Assembly: GCA_033239525.1 (NCBI GenBank)
Contig: BSYO01000030.1
Location: 10,499,030-10,563,029, forward strand
Origin: Nepenthes gracilis
Taxonomy: Eukaryota > Streptophyta > Magnoliopsida > Caryophyllales > Nepenthaceae
Direction: 5' to 3'
DNA: 64,000 nt
The position numbers were made by a program, and so were the translations under genes. Positions 33,241-46,380 of this stretch are shown one piece after another. Below the pieces are notes generated by a model. The model ran no database searches. It saw only the letters and a list, made by a program, of their open reading frames with translations, and had not been told where the DNA came from. The first letter of the stretch is position 1. Each line of letters opens with the position of its first letter.

Positions 33241-35292
33241 TCTTTAAATTTTATATCACTAAGCAAATTCATTTAGTTATCTGTAAGAAGTTTTCTTATT
33301 TATGGTCGTTTAATAATTAGGAAAGAGAGATTATTTAGTCCTGTTACAGATAGCACAATAAATACTTATTGAATATAATTGTTACTATTTAACTCAAAAA
33401 ATGATAATGGATTCATGTTTAATAATAGTACTGGGCGCCGCAATAACCATAGTCACCATCTCATCCATACTTTTTGTCCCAATTTGGAGATGATAGGATT
33501 CAGCAAAGGACTAATTATATGCCATTGGACACTGTTACTTTTGCTTTCTTTATTGATAAGTGGCTTATTTTACTTTTGGACTGGGGCTAGTTTTTAGGAG
33601 TTATGTTGTTGCTTTTGTTTTGAGCCCCTTTGCTGTGGACTTCAATTTTTCTATTTTGTATAATTTTTTGATGATGAATACAAAGCTATGTAAATTTTTT
33701 TTTTTCAATCATTTGACTTGATTTGCTACAATATTTTTTTCACAAATAAAAATAATTTTAAATTATTTTTTATCATTTATTTAATTTTGTTAAACTATAG
33801 TAACATTTTTTAACATTTACAAAAAAAAAATTGTAAAGTTGATTTCAATAAATAATAATAAAGTTATAATGCATTATTCTCATATGCTTTAATAATTAGT
33901 GTATATTATACACATGTATAACATTTTAATATATTTCTTACTTTTGTTAATTTTTATCTTTTTTATACTTTTAATAATAAATATCTTAGAGCCATCTCAT
34001 TATTTTAACCGTCTAAATTAATATAAAAAAATATTCACATTTAATTATATGCCATAACTTTAAAATAAAATTACTCTTACAGCTTTCTTTTTTTTTTTTC
34101 ATAACAAAGAATCCTCACATTTATTTATTGGACTTATGCCATATTCTAGTGCATAATTTTACTCGTAAAGATCATATATTTAATAAATTAAAACACATAA
34201 TAATAGAAATTGAACTTATATTTGATGACTCATATATTCAATGAATTAAAACACACAACAGTAGAAATTAAACTCATGATCAATCACTCAAATGTAACTC
34301 ACTAAACTATTATACGAACAAGTATGGATTTTACTTTTGAACTTTTTCAAAAAAATAGGGCTTTGGGTCGGGTAATAAACAACAAAATTTATACCCCCCC
34401 CCAATGCTAGCGGTCTTGGCTTTCGTCCTGTCCCAACCATAGTCTTACTTAAATTTTAATTTAAATTAAGGTATGGCATAAGGCAATGATAATGTAAGAC
34501 TACTTTATTTTGTTTTCTTTTTATTATTAGAATATTTAGAAATTAATACTATTTAAATATTTATTTTTACTATGCATAGACTGAACCAACAGTTAGGATA
34601 AGTATAAAAATTACAACTTCTATGAATAGAGATAAATTTAATACATCGAAACTCATTACCCATGAATAAAGAAAAACCGTTTCAACATAAAAAATAATAA
34701 AAATTAGAGCAAAGATAAAATAATAGATTAGTGTCTCTACTAATGAAGTTGCCTTATCATCTCAAGTATGAGGATTGGGTGACAAAATATGATCAATGGG
34801 TTGTTTTGTATTTTGATAACTTATTTTAATCTTAATTTCTGTAATTTTTTTTATCACTCAATTTTAACATTTGAAATAACAAGGAAACTCAATTTATGAG
34901 AGGACCATGATAGCTGCATGAACTCGAGAATTGAAACATGGACAACTAAAGCCCATGCAAAAGCCCATTGGGCCTGAGAGAATGACTTCTTTGATTGGGC
35001 TTATGGGCTTTAAATTTTTTGTTCAGTTAAAATAAAGTACAGTCACGCATCTCAAATTCTTGTATAACCAACCTATTTTATATAAAGACAAAATTTAATT
35101 TAAACTAACCAAGTCCTTTCACAAAAAAAAATAATAATAAAAATTTAAATTCCAACACAAAATCATAATTCCTCTTGCTGGAATTAATATTTATTAAAAA
35201 AAAGAAGTCCTACACTTTTTAGAACCTGAACTTACAAATTCTACAATTTTTTTGTATATAATTACAAATTAAAATAATAAAAAATGACAATG
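33241..35292. other. Intergenic; short local repeat, no gene recognised
   Basis: At about 34170-34290 a roughly 65-bp unit with AATTAAAACACA and AGTAGAAATT occurs twice. Near 34950-35010 AAAGCCCAT and ATGGGCTTT form an inverted pair around GGGCC. A C-run is at 34395-34402. No coding signal is seen. Confidence 0.45.
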
Positions 35293-35297
35293 GCTAG

Positions 35298-36113
35298 TGT
35301 TGCGTACCGGTTTTCAGGGTCCGGAGCAACATTAGAGTTTGGAAGTTCGGGGTTAGAGAGATGAAGAGATTGAGACCAGATTTTACGTGGAAAACCGCCC
35401 CTTAAAATGGGGAGAAAAAACCACGAAGCTTGGAGCCTGAGAAAGGTCTTCACTATCGTTGGATGGTTGTGTACAAAATACAAAGTAGGGAGAAAATCCT
35501 TTCTTTTCCTTCTTTTATCCCTTATTTCGGCAGAGAGAAAGATCTCGAGAGGATTATGGATCTTGAAAGATGTCGAGAGAGAAGGTCCAACGGGGGATCC
35601 TTTTCTTGTGGGCTCTAAGTAAGTATTTATAGGGGAATGTGGTGGTTGAAGTGTCCACGTGGCCACCGGTACTGCGGGATTTGTCCACTGCCACTGCCGT
35701 CATCGGCCATGTCGTCGCATTCTAGCGTGTGCGGGAAGTTAACGGCCAACGGGCGCCGACCGGGTCATACCTTGTCGAATGTCGGCGCTTGAAGCGACAA
35801 GGCGTATTCCGAGGTTTGGTGGTGGCGTGGCGTATGGGTTGCGTGTTCTTTGACGATTTGTGGAGCTGGTGGCATTCTCGGACCTCCCGGGAGAGTCCTC
35901 GTCTTTCCTCGGCTTTACTATCTTTTGGATGAGTCGCGTACTATATGCCACATGTACTTGTTCTCGGACGGGATGAGAGGGTTACCGATGGGTGATATTC
36001 TTGGCCGCCTCTTAGAGGCTTTTGGGCCCATTGTGAAATGTCTTGGACTTTTCGGGTCAAGTACTCGTCCTTTTGCCCATTCTTTTCAGGATCCCGGGCA
36101 TTGGGACCCAACA
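35298..36113 (-). mobile_element. Solo LTR (copia-like) with perfect target duplication
   Basis: The pentamer GCTAG is present at 35293-35297 and 36114-36118. Read on the minus strand the 816-bp LTR runs from TGTTGGGTCCCAATGCCC to GGTACGCAACA. CTATAAATAC at about 35622-35633 serves as a TATA box on that strand. GC content is far above its flanks and the duplication is undecayed, so it is probably the youngest insertion here. The open frames of 60-134 residues inside have no recognisable product. Confidence 0.85.
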
Positions 36114-36118
36114 GCTAG

Positions 36119-36910
36119 CTCGACTAACCTGATTTTGATGGTTAAGCAGGGGCAGAAGAAGTCACTGGATTAACTGGCCTTGCCCTATTGATAAAATAAA
36201 CACATTTTTTTTTAATATTTTGGTTTAATTCATATTCGGTTTTAATGAAATCTTAAATCCTAAAATATACAGGTTATTAGATAATTAAAATAAATTGTGA
36301 TATTTAAGATTTTCTTTCATGGAAGACAATGATTGCAATTATGTCATACTTGGCATGGCAGAAAACTAAATCAAAACTTAGATAAGTAACTTAGAATAAT
36401 ATCTATTTTTGGATTTTATTAAGATTGTTCCTTATTATTTTAAGAATTCAGATTGATTAACAAAATAAATAAATAAATAAATAGATTGTTCTAATCTTTG
36501 CCATTTATTTTTTTGGCAATCAATTCGACCCTTTAAAATACTTTAGAAATAAGATTAATAAAATGACCATAACATATGTCCTCTAACTTGGCCCATAATT
36601 TTGCATCATAAAGGGAATCCCAAAGGGTCTCCTTTTAGTACCCTTCTTTTAAAATTATGGAATTTATTTTTCTCGAGAGAGTTAAAGTGTTATTTATATT
36701 TTTTTCTAACTTGATATTTTAGTCAAATTTTCTAAAACCCAAATAGAGGATTCATAAGAGGATATAAAACACCAAGGGCACTAATCACATAGGAATTTAG
36801 GGATTTTACTTCTATTAATAATAAGTAAGATCCTATTTTTCTTATTTAAACTCCATCGTATAAAATGAGAGTTTCCCCGGCGAAGCTAGCAAAGCTGTAT
36901 CCCACATGTT
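36119..36910. other. Intergenic, nothing recognised
   Basis: AT-rich sequence with an AAAT microsatellite at about 36468-36483 and no gene or element ends. Confidence 0.5.
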
Positions 36911-37134
36911 CCCTTGTGGCCCCGGGCCATCGGATAAAACAATCCAACGACTCTTATTTTATATTATTAAAAATAATATAAAATAATTTTTTTTTTCTGA
37001 ATGGAATACCAAAATACCCCAATAATCAAAAATTAATTAAAAATATAAATTTTACCATATTTTTTTTTATTTTTTTGAAAAATATCACATAGAGGGCCAT
37101 TGGATATTGATCGAATGACTCTAGGGCCACAGGG
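36911..37134. mobile_element. MITE-like element with about 40-bp terminal inverted repeats
   Basis: The left arm CCCTTGTGGCCCCGGGCCAT is mirrored by the right arm, which reads CCCTGTGGCCCTAGAGTCAT on the other strand. Similarity continues through CGGATAAAACAATCCAACG. The core is AT-only, total 224 bp. The right arm ends about 376 bp past the ACLA stop codon. No target duplication could be defined. Confidence 0.55.
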
Positions 37135-37261
37135 TAGCCTCAGAACCCCATGTCACATCATCCGAATGCAAAAGAAAAAGAGACACTTAGTGAACCACAT
37201 CTCAAGTGGAAATATCGTCGCAAGTCAAATAAATAACCATGAAGAAATTAACTTAACATGA

Positions 37262-37267
37262 TTTATT
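37262..37267 (-). terminator. Candidate polyadenylation signal for ACLA
   Basis: AATAAA on the minus strand, about 245 nt after the stop codon. Position is plausible for a plant 3' UTR; other signals may be used. Confidence 0.4.
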
Positions 37268-37510
37268 GAGACACCAAACATATTTGGAGATTACAAATTC
37301 CGAATTTCGGAAACATTAAATCATTTGCAGACCAAAAGGAAAACTTGAATTCATCTCTATTAGGTTTCGGATCGGATCAAGGAATGGCACTGAGACTCAA
37401 TCAAACTTTTAAATGTCATCACTTTAAGTTGAAAAAAAAATAAAAAAGAGAAAAGAGGTTAAAAGCTGATATTATTACTTCAAATCCTGAGGAATTAAGA
37501 CTTTGATGGA

Positions 37511-38820
37511 TCATGCAGCTGCGCTGATGCACTCAATTGCCTGTTTGCATATTCCAGTCATAGTTGCCTCTGGCCCATAGACCTGCAAAGGGCAAGTTCT
37601 ATTAGATATAAATTCATCCAACATTATGCTATTTTAAAAAAAAAAAAAAAATTGAACAGCTATTCATCTAATTCAATAAGTTGGAGTAACATTCATTAAA
37701 GGAAAAGTGAAAAATACATATTTGGACCTTAATTTTAAAAATTAATAACTTAAAATTAAGGTAGAAGCTTTTTAATATAAAATTTTCCCTTCGTAAGTAT
37801 GTTCCAACTTTGTAGAAATAAATAAATATAAGTTCAAATTTGAAAAAGAAAAGGACTTAGATGAAGGTCGAATTGGATAATTGGGTAGGATGAAATCACA
37901 AGTTTGAGAACTTGATCGAAAAAGAGTAAAGGATAGGGGCTTGATTGACAAAGGAGATTAAGGTTAGGGACCAAAAACATGTCAATGCAAACTCCTAAGT
38001 TGGCTTTTCCAAGAGGAAAAAACAACTGGCACCATATTTGTATCATGACTACCAAAGACTGTCTCAGAGGTCCAGGATTCCTTCAAAAATCTTACAGAAT
38101 TTCTAAGTTGAAAGTATTACCTCAATCGGGATTCCAATCTCCTCTCCCAGAGACCGCATTTTGGCTAAACCCTTCTGGTAATTTGGGCCTCCTCTCCTCA
38201 CATATATATGAACTCTTGCAGCCTTAAGCTTCGATTCCTGTTTACAAATAGAAACCAAATTCAGTGTTGTTCCCAGGGCAAAAATAGTCGATTAAGACCA
38301 TTTAAGCAGAATGAAATTTATCAGTTCACCTTCTCTTTCAGGGCTCGAATGATTCCATTAAATGTGGCAGCAACATCAGTAAAATTAGCTATTCCACCAC
38401 CAATTACAAGCGCTCTCTTGTGACCATCTGGGTCTGCAGTTGCACACTGAAAAAAGAATCAAATTGTGGGATCATTTGTATGAGAAATATTCCACGTGCA
38501 TGAGACAGTAAGAGAATTTCATCAGCACAGCAAATTAGAATAATGATGATTCTCCTGAGAGCTTTTATGGTCCTCGTAGTAGGAAGGTTTTCATATCCAT
38601 CCAATAATTAGAACTAGAAGCTGGTTGGATGAATGGTAGATATTGCATAAAGTGATTTAAATGGTTATTCAATATCTACCACACATCTACCCAACTTTTA
38701 AGCTAGCCGTTAGGTTAATATAGGAACTCCTCACTGGAAGGATAATAAGAGCACTCGATTGTCCCATGCATGACAAATCAACTACTCGGAGGTAGAGAAA
38801 CTTCCCAAAGATTGGTAATG

Positions 38821-38856
<36 letters not shown>

Positions 38857-41800
38857 AGGAAGGCGAAATTACTTACATCGATCACAACCCTGGCATACTG
38901 TAAAACTTCCTCCTCATTGGGTGCACCACTGTATTCTGCATAGTTTCCTAGTTCAGAAGCATAACCAAGATCCCCAACCTAGATTACAAAAAAAAACTAT
39001 ATTAGTATATGGTAAACAACTCACTGGAGTAAAACAGAAAGAAAGAAATAATTGAGATATGCTTTAAACCATAAGCACAAAATAAAAACCAACCGTGTCT
39101 GCATAGATGACACTTGCTCCACCTCCAGCCACCATAGTCCAAATCCGACCCATTGGGTTCAACACCGTGAACTTCAAAGAAGCACTTGTCTGCACAAGAA
39201 GTGCACATAAAAAAAAAAGCTTTACAATACTTCCTATGGATGAGCAAATTATAAGCAAAATGGCACAATTCATTGTTGACAAGTCTTTTGTTTTTTCGTA
39301 CCTTTTCATCCAAATTATGAATGAAATTCTCTGTAGGACTCATAACTCTTCCAAATGGCAGTGGGAATTCGATATTGCCCCACCTGCAAGAAAATCAATC
39401 ATATATTAGGATGAATATTGTTTTAAGCGCAAATGTAAATATTTTGAACTGCCTTTTACCTCCATAAATTGACAACTAAATATGATAAAACTGAATATAA
39501 GTAGAAAGAAAAGTGGCCAAAAAGGGAAAAATATGAATCCTACTTCTTGAAGTTCTTGAAGGCTGCGGTATCATCCAGTTCACCCCTCATATCTAAAGGA
39601 TAAGGCTTTCCATCAACTAATGTGAAAGGATTCATCTCTAGGAAGGTGAAATCCAGATCTGCCAGTAAAAAAACTCAAATAGATAATAATTTCCGAGTAA
39701 TTTTTCTTCCCAATTGCCAAAAAGAAGCTATGTCAATGTGACTCAGAGAAGATCTTCAGTATACCTGAGAATAGGGCAAATATTACTTTAATAAACTCCT
39801 CAATTACACCTTTGATCTACATTAACAAACAGGCCTTGTCAGCAATAAAGAAAACCATTTGAACTTCACAGCAATGAAAAAAATGCTCAAAATTAAAGTG
39901 CTTCCTGATTGGTTTTTCAGGTAGCATGGAAGGAAAACAGTATCGACTTTGCGAGAAATCTCAATTAGTAAGTTGCAGATTGTAAGTAGACTTTCTTTGA
40001 TACACTTTTATATGCAATTGATTTGTGAGGGTTCTGTATTGCAGATTTAGAAGGGGGGGCTTCATCCTGCAGTCAGAACATGAGACAGTTTACCTCCAAA
40101 GGTAAAGTGGCAACAAGTGGAGCACAAACTTCGGAGGTAAAAGAAGCTCCTGTAGGCACAAATATGGTCTTAACCTGAATGCCAAAAAGATCAATCCATA
40201 AATTGTTGCTTGAAATTATCATAGCATTTGAGGGAAATGGAAGCAATTATCTATGACTGGTAAAGAAAAAATTCAGTCTGCCGCACCTTATCCCAGTTCT
40301 CTTCGATTTCAATTCCTCCACATTCTGAAAAGCTAATGCTACACCCAAGTCTTTCAGAAACAATGTTTAGGTAGAACTCTTCATTATGTGGAACAAAGGG
40401 CTCAACAATAAATGTTGTTATAGGCCCATTACATCCACCAATCTCTACCTGCAGACCAAAAGAAATGGAACAGTTAGTGCTCCAAAATGATCCTGAAAAT
40501 AAGCATATTGTAAAATCATTCTCAGTAAAGCACAACAAGAAGATTTAACACCTCTTTGCCAAGACGTTCTTTAACAAAAGCAACAACTTGGGTGAAATCT
40601 AGGTTCAAGGCAACTAAACCACTCTTTCCACGCTTCCCAAACAACATGTCCGGTTTCACCACCAACTTTTCTGATGAAAGCCATGTCTCCTTCTCAACTA
40701 GCCCTTTCAAGTCAGTTGACTCTGTGATCTAATTTACATGGAAAGGTACACAAATAAATAAACGTTGCTTCTAAGACAAACTGTAACAACATTGTCCATC
40801 AAACAGACATTAATCACTCAAAAAGCAGGAATTTAAATTTGGGTATGGAGAATCATGAATTTTCTTTTCTTGCCAACACAGCAGTATTGGTTATAAAAAA
40901 AAGAATACTAATTTAAACAATTCAAGCCTCCATGGCACAGAACAAAGGAAAAGCTTATTTGAAAGTCATACATGTTGTTAAGCATAGAACACTGCTTTTG
41001 CCCTCCTGGACATGGATAGGAAAGACTACATGAATCAAAGTAATTGAAATCAACACCAAAAAGCACCCCCTAATTAAAGAGGAAAGTGCCATCTTCCCAA
41101 AGTCATGAAAACTTTACACAAAATAATCTAGAGAACATCCCCATAAAAGATCATTTCCAGCACCATTAATAGCTGCCATAAGCCACAAGATCAAAATTTG
41201 AAAACAGAATAGTAGTAATATGCAAACATTTTTTAAAATCGCAGAGTAGAAGATTTCTTACACAGGTTACAAACATGACTCTAATATGTTTAGCATCCCC
41301 CTTCGATTGAAAGCCTTGACAGCATAGATTTATTTTCATAATGTCTTTCAATTCTAAGTTCTTATGGAAAACTGCACATGTTGAAGGATTTTAGAGAGAG
41401 AAAGTAATTCTAAAAGGAATGCAAATATATCAAGAGGAGGATGTCAGAAGACTAGTGATCACTTTGAGGAGATTATACGGGTCAACAACAGTGGGAACAA
41501 CTTATATTTATTTACAACTATCTCATAGATATAATAGTTTCAAAATCATAGACATCTGGAACAATCTCCTTGAAGGGAAATATCTTGTCGTCAATGTTCA
41601 GATCTTAGCAAATATGTATCAATGTCTAAGTTGTTATGACATACTACACATATTGAAGGATTTTAGAGAGAGAAAGTAATTCTAATAGGAATGCAAGTAT
41701 ATAAGAGAAGGATGTCACAGGACTGGTGATCACCTTGAGGAGATTATACTGGTGAACAACAATGGGAATCACTTATTTATTTATAATTATGAATTATCTG

Positions 41801-44800
41801 ATAGATGCAACGGTTTCCAAATGATGTGGCATTCGGGATCAATCTCCTAGAATGGAAATTTCTCTTCATAGAAGTTATAACCTTAACGGATTTATTTCAG
41901 TGGTTATCATAATATTTCTTGTTTCCAACAACTTCCTTTTTCGTTTCTTTGCCTCCATTTGGCCTTATAGCCATTTTTTTTTTTTCTCTTCATCTTGGCC
42001 AAGGCTTAAGAACGTAATGCAACTTGACCAATAATAACATTGTTTTTTCACTTTTTCTTATTTTTCTTACACTAGCTTATGGCCATATTTCAAACTTCCA
42101 CTGGCCATAAGGCATAAGTGAATAAATCATTATCTCATCATAAATGCTGAGCAATCATATCATTTCTGGACTATTATGGACAATCAATCAATTTTATTAT
42201 TTTAACCACTACTTGGGACAGGGAGAATCAATATCAGCATAAAGTTCCATACGTGAGGCTATATAGCATATCTGTTTTACTTGAATGCCCTTATGGCCAT
42301 ATCTTTAGCACATCCCTCGTCGATGCAACACACAAAACCAACATTTTGCTAATTACATTCACCAATTTGCTTCCTGCAATACCTCAACATTTCAATTTGG
42401 GTTTATTAAACTTTCAACCTAAGTTAATCATTAATGAGAGTAATTACTGAGCTATTAATAACAGGCATACTGAAGCTAATTTTCCATTGATATCAAACAA
42501 GTCAGTTTCATGGAAGTATCAAAGAAATATTTTAATAATTTCTCATTAATAGTCAGCAATTATTTTCAATTCCCTAGAATAATAATTGGAATTTACTATA
42601 ATAATACTGCATGTTCATATGTCTATGTTAGTATAATTAATAAAATGAAAATTTATTTTTATTAATATTAATCATCAAAAAACTTTGTCTGACACCAAAT
42701 TCATCCCCTTCACCACCAAACAATGCATAGTCGGCCGCCCCTCTCCATCACCATTCATGCCTCTCTCCCTCATATCATTCACTGAGCCAGCTGCCCCTCT
42801 TCTCCATTACTTTTAGCCACCTCCCTTCACATTCTCGGCAGCATGCATGTATAACTATTGGGCTTATTGTGTCAGAGTGAGAGGGTGCTAAAGAAAAAAC
42901 ATAGCTGTTGTTGCCGTGGCTACCATTGTTTTGCTGCTGCCCTGTATTGCAGAAGAAAGAAATCGTGGAGAGAGCTGTAGACAACGTCGCTATTACTTCT
43001 GTTGCCATTGCTTTGTGCTGTGAAGGACAAATTGCTACATTTGTTGATTGCCAAAGAGAGTCGTGTGAAGGCAAGTAAAAATTATCCCTTTTCTTTATAA
43101 TTCTTGTATCATTTTAATCACTAGGTTGTTACCTAAATATTGTAGATGTAATAGTGTAACATATTACATAAAAATATTGACCGTTTGAAAGGGTTTCATG
43201 CACTGTAAAACTGAAAATTTATGCGTGAACAGTAGCTGAGTGTGGAAAATGAAGAATAGTGCCTTACGAGAGAAATTATTGGTTCCGAATTATTTTTAGT
43301 CCAACCGTTTATATGCTATATAAATATGTTTATGTAAATAAAATTACTGTTTTTATATGCATAGGCGTTGGTAATTGATATCGAAGATGCTACGGTGAGT
43401 GCTGAAATCTTTTCATTTCACCTTTGGCTGTGATAACAAATGATTTTTGGGCTGTTCTTTTATAACTTAAATTGATGTGCTTTTACTTTTATGATTACTG
43501 TTTTTAAACTATGAAATGCGTAGTTTAATAATGTATTGTTGGTTTTTGGTTTTGACTTCTCAAAGTTATAAAAATTGAGTGATGAAAAGGCATTGCTGAT
43601 CACATAATCTGATTCCAGATTACTGATGTCTGATACGATGAATCATATTCAAGCCAATCATTTACATGATAAATAAATATATTCATTATCGTAATCTTGC
43701 CGTTATTACTCCTTCACATAAAAAGTCTAATATTATGTCGATGAAATGTGATTTCGGTTACCCGAAAACGTAGAAATTGATCGATGAATATGCAATGATG
43801 AACACTAAATTTTGGATTCTTTGAACTGTTGCTTTATGCATTGAACACTGAATTCATTAAACACAGAATTATCTGCCAGTAGCTTCAGTGATGAATTTCA
43901 TCCAAAAATTTCAAACTTACACTTTATAATTTAGTTCAAATCATATTTTAACTGTGGTTAATACTTTGATGGTCTTGGGGATAATTTATTATCTCGACTG
44001 GACCCTATTATAACCAGCCAGGATGATTTGGATAAAAATTGATAATTCACAGACATTGTTCGATAGCGATAGAAATAATATTAGTATATCGGTGAATCCG
44101 GTCAACAACAGGTAAAATCTTAAAGGTCAGTCGCATACTTCATTCTTGGATTTTTCTAATATTCTCGGCAATCATCTTTGGGTGTTAATTTAGTTCATGT
44201 ACGTAACTTTCTTGGTTATCTATGGTTAAAGTAGATGAAATTATATGAAAACATTACCATATCGAGGCATATGGAACTTACGGTACCGTGATATAGCTAT
44301 CCAATACTAATTTTCATATACCAAGGAATTGAAGTTTTTTAGAATGATGCTTATAATCTTGTGAACAACGTGCATTAAAATATCAATGGATATTGTACAG
44401 AAAGATGTTGGGTTTGACCTGTGATTGAAATTGAGTATTTTGTAGCTCGTTTGGGTGTGGATCCCAGTTAAACCACAAAAATACGTGTGTCGCACATTTT
44501 GGGTTTACCCCGATAGGTTAATGAGAATATTGACCATCTGAATTGAGTTCAATATTGTATATTATTGATGGCAAAATATCATGAGACTATATCATCGGTC
44601 ACTAGTCAAACTTATGAGTATTGGTACCTTATAAATTTTACCTAACTGTTGGTGGCAGACACGTACTTGTTGGTTTACAATGACATATAAGATTCAAAAA
44701 AATTATTATGATATCTTATATAGTTGAAACATTTGTTGAGATAAATTTGATGGAATATATATACTTACTGATATTCAAATTTTATTGAATCCTAATTATA

Positions 44801-45490
44801 TTTCTGCTGTTCAGTTGCCTAGTAGCTTTTGAATCATGTTTACAACATGGCGTTGAGTATCAAATAGTTGCTGATTATTGCATGTTGATATTAATGTTTT
44901 GGATATTTGATATTATTATCCAAGATATTTTTTTTGTATTATAATATTCTTGACTATATTTACTTGTTGGGTATTTGACTTTTCTTTATATTTTTTTTTA
45001 CTCCAAAGTATAAAAGGTTGATAGCGAGTTAGACAATGTCGTACATTTATTGTGAAGATTTCAAGTAGAGACAATGTCGGATTCTACAAACTTTATAACG
45101 AGAGAATGTGAGACTCCTTTATTATTTTATTAGTTTTTGAATATATTATCGAAGTGCTTTCTCAGGAGCTTATGATATGATGAACATTTACATTGTTAGG
45201 AGTTTGACATTAATTGTAGATATATTATTTACAACGGATTTATGATAAATATTTATGATTTGAGTTTTTTTGCATAGTCAAATCGAGTTGGGTCGGATGA
45301 CTTGGATCCGAGTCGCTGACAGTTCAGGTCTTACATTTGACAACAAATCGTAAGAAAAAGATAACATTGAAGCACAATAAACTGTAGCTACCTGTGCGGA
45401 TCTGATGGCTAACTCAGTACCAGAGAGTCTCTTGAAATGCTCCTTCAACAACCTCTTCGAATCGTACTCTCTGATCTTCTTGCGCGCCAT
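37511..45490 (-). CDS. ACLA: ATP-citrate lyase subunit A (ATP-citrate synthase alpha chain), 12 coding exons
   Basis: Exons in order: 45490-45392, 40728-40552, 40448-40287, 40174-40094, 39816-39765, 39658-39544, 39383-39302, 39189-39094, 38978-38877, 38446-38330, 38237-38121, 37582-37511. All introns are GT-AG and the product is 423 residues, the usual plant ACLA length. It begins [20 protein letters not shown]. Conserved blocks are [20 protein letters not shown] (ATP-grasp nucleotide binding), [53 protein letters not shown] (citrate/CoA side), [20 protein letters not shown] and [18 protein letters not shown]. With subunit B it forms the cytosolic A4B4 enzyme that turns citrate, CoA and ATP into acetyl-CoA and oxaloacetate, feeding waxes, sterols and flavonoids. 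No frameshift or stop was seen, so it looks functional despite a transposon-loaded first intron. Confidence 0.96.
38824..38851. repeat. (GA)n microsatellite in ACLA intron 9
   Basis: A perfect GA run of about 14 units, roughly 25 bp from the exon 9 splice donor. Likely length-polymorphic. Confidence 0.9.
41350..41893. repeat. 272-bp head-to-tail duplication in ACLA intron 1
   Basis: Unit 1 starts near 41350 and unit 2 near 41622. The words TTGAAGGATTTTAGAGAGAG, GTGATCAC and GAGGAGATTATAC recur at the same offset. About 85 percent alike by eye. Confidence 0.75.
42686..45335 (+). mobile_element. Probable solo chromovirus-type LTR inside ACLA intron 1
   Basis: The right end, GGTCTTACA at 45335, is the typical chromovirus LTR terminus. 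The size of about 2.65 kb matches the solo LTR at 25187. The section 44300-45110 is homologous, in the same orientation, to 49770-50520. The left end, TGTCTGACACC near 42686, is a guess. No target duplication was confirmed. It lies antisense to ACLA and is removed by splicing. Confidence 0.5.
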
Positions 45491-45980
45491 TTCTAACGTA
45501 TTCTTCACCAAACTAACAAGACATTCAGAAAATATAACTCCAAAATCAAATCAGCATTTAACTTCCCAAATAAAAATCCATGAGTAGTCAGATCATAAAA
45601 TATGATTGCGATAATAATAGCGACTGTAATTGAGAAGTGATGTAAGATCAAATCTACAAATTAATCGACGATAATTCCGGAGAGACCACGACGAGAAAGT
45701 CACGACAGATGAAATGTTGCAGGGACTAATTAGGATTCTTCCCATTATTTCTCAATACGATTTACAAGGAACCAAACCGAAAATCAATGAGGAAAATTAG
45801 AGAGTTGGAATTACCGGTGAGGACGAAGGCAAGGAAGAAGAGAAGATCGGAGGTGCTCTACGAATGCGAAGGCCGCGAGATTCAGCTCTCTCTCTCAGAT
45901 TTGTTAGTATTTATTAAAGAGAAATTTTGTCTGTTTGCCGTCGGGAATTTCCCAGGTAAACGAGTTTGCAAGTTCCACGA
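45491..45980 (-). promoter_or_regulatory. ACLA 5' UTR with possible intron
   Basis: Between the TATA box and the ATG lies GC-richer, GA-repeat-containing sequence. A donor-like ACCG/GTAATT at 45815 and acceptor-like TTAG sites near 45512 or 45492 suggest a leader intron. The forward open frame 45787-45996 here is only a shadow. Confidence 0.4.
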
Positions 45981-46009
45981 GCTGAGAATAAGATAAACGA
46001 GAAATAATA

Positions 46010-46017
46010 TTTATATA
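46010..46017 (-). promoter_or_regulatory. Candidate TATA box of ACLA
   Basis: TATATAAA on the minus strand about 520 bp upstream of the start codon, just outside the GC-richer leader. Confidence 0.45.
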
Positions 46018-46336
46018 TTCAATTTTATATTAAATATAGATATAAATTTTATTTTTTTTAATTTTTATTTTTTTATATTAAAAATAATAATTTTAATATA
46101 ATTAAATATATAATTAATATCATTTTAATAAAATTGGTCACATGCGACGCGAGACATGAGGTTCCTTTTTCAATTTAAAAATTGTAATCGATAATTAATT
46201 ATTTAAAATAACTATTTTTTTTTATTTTTTTACATATTTTGATAAAAAATATTTAATGGGTGGTTTGGAGGAGGTGGGTGCTCTACCTAACCCTCTGGCC
46301 AACGGTCCAACTCCAGCAGCTGAATTGCTTTTCCTT

Positions 46337-46380
<44 letters not shown>

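Larger units (their letters stand above)
40729..45391 (-). other. ACLA intron 1, 4.66 kb, enlarged by repeats
   Basis: All other introns of this gene are 92-538 bp. The excess is explained by a 272-bp tandem duplication (41350-41893) and a probable LTR (about 42686-45335). The donor after residue 33 is CAG/GTAGCT and the acceptor is TTAG/ATCACA. Confidence 0.85.

Noticed and set aside
33379..33597. 72-residue frame with a hydrophobic C-terminus
   Set aside because: The T-rich sequence downstream of a LINE relic creates leucine/phenylalanine runs; no start context or homology is seen.
35262..35666. 134-residue minus-strand frame
   Set aside because: It lies within and just beyond a solo LTR with a perfect target duplication, and no protein family is recognisable.
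39002..39409. Frames of 81-113 residues around ACLA exons 7 and 8
   Set aside because: They are exons read through into introns, or their antisense, and are accounted for in the spliced ACLA model.
42775..43074. 99-residue minus-strand frame in ACLA intron 1
   Set aside because: Not flanked by usable splice sites in frame, lies in the probable LTR, and the 423-residue ACLA is complete without it.
45787..45996. 69-residue forward frame upstream of ACLA
   Set aside because: It is antisense to the inferred ACLA leader and has no family match that I recognise.
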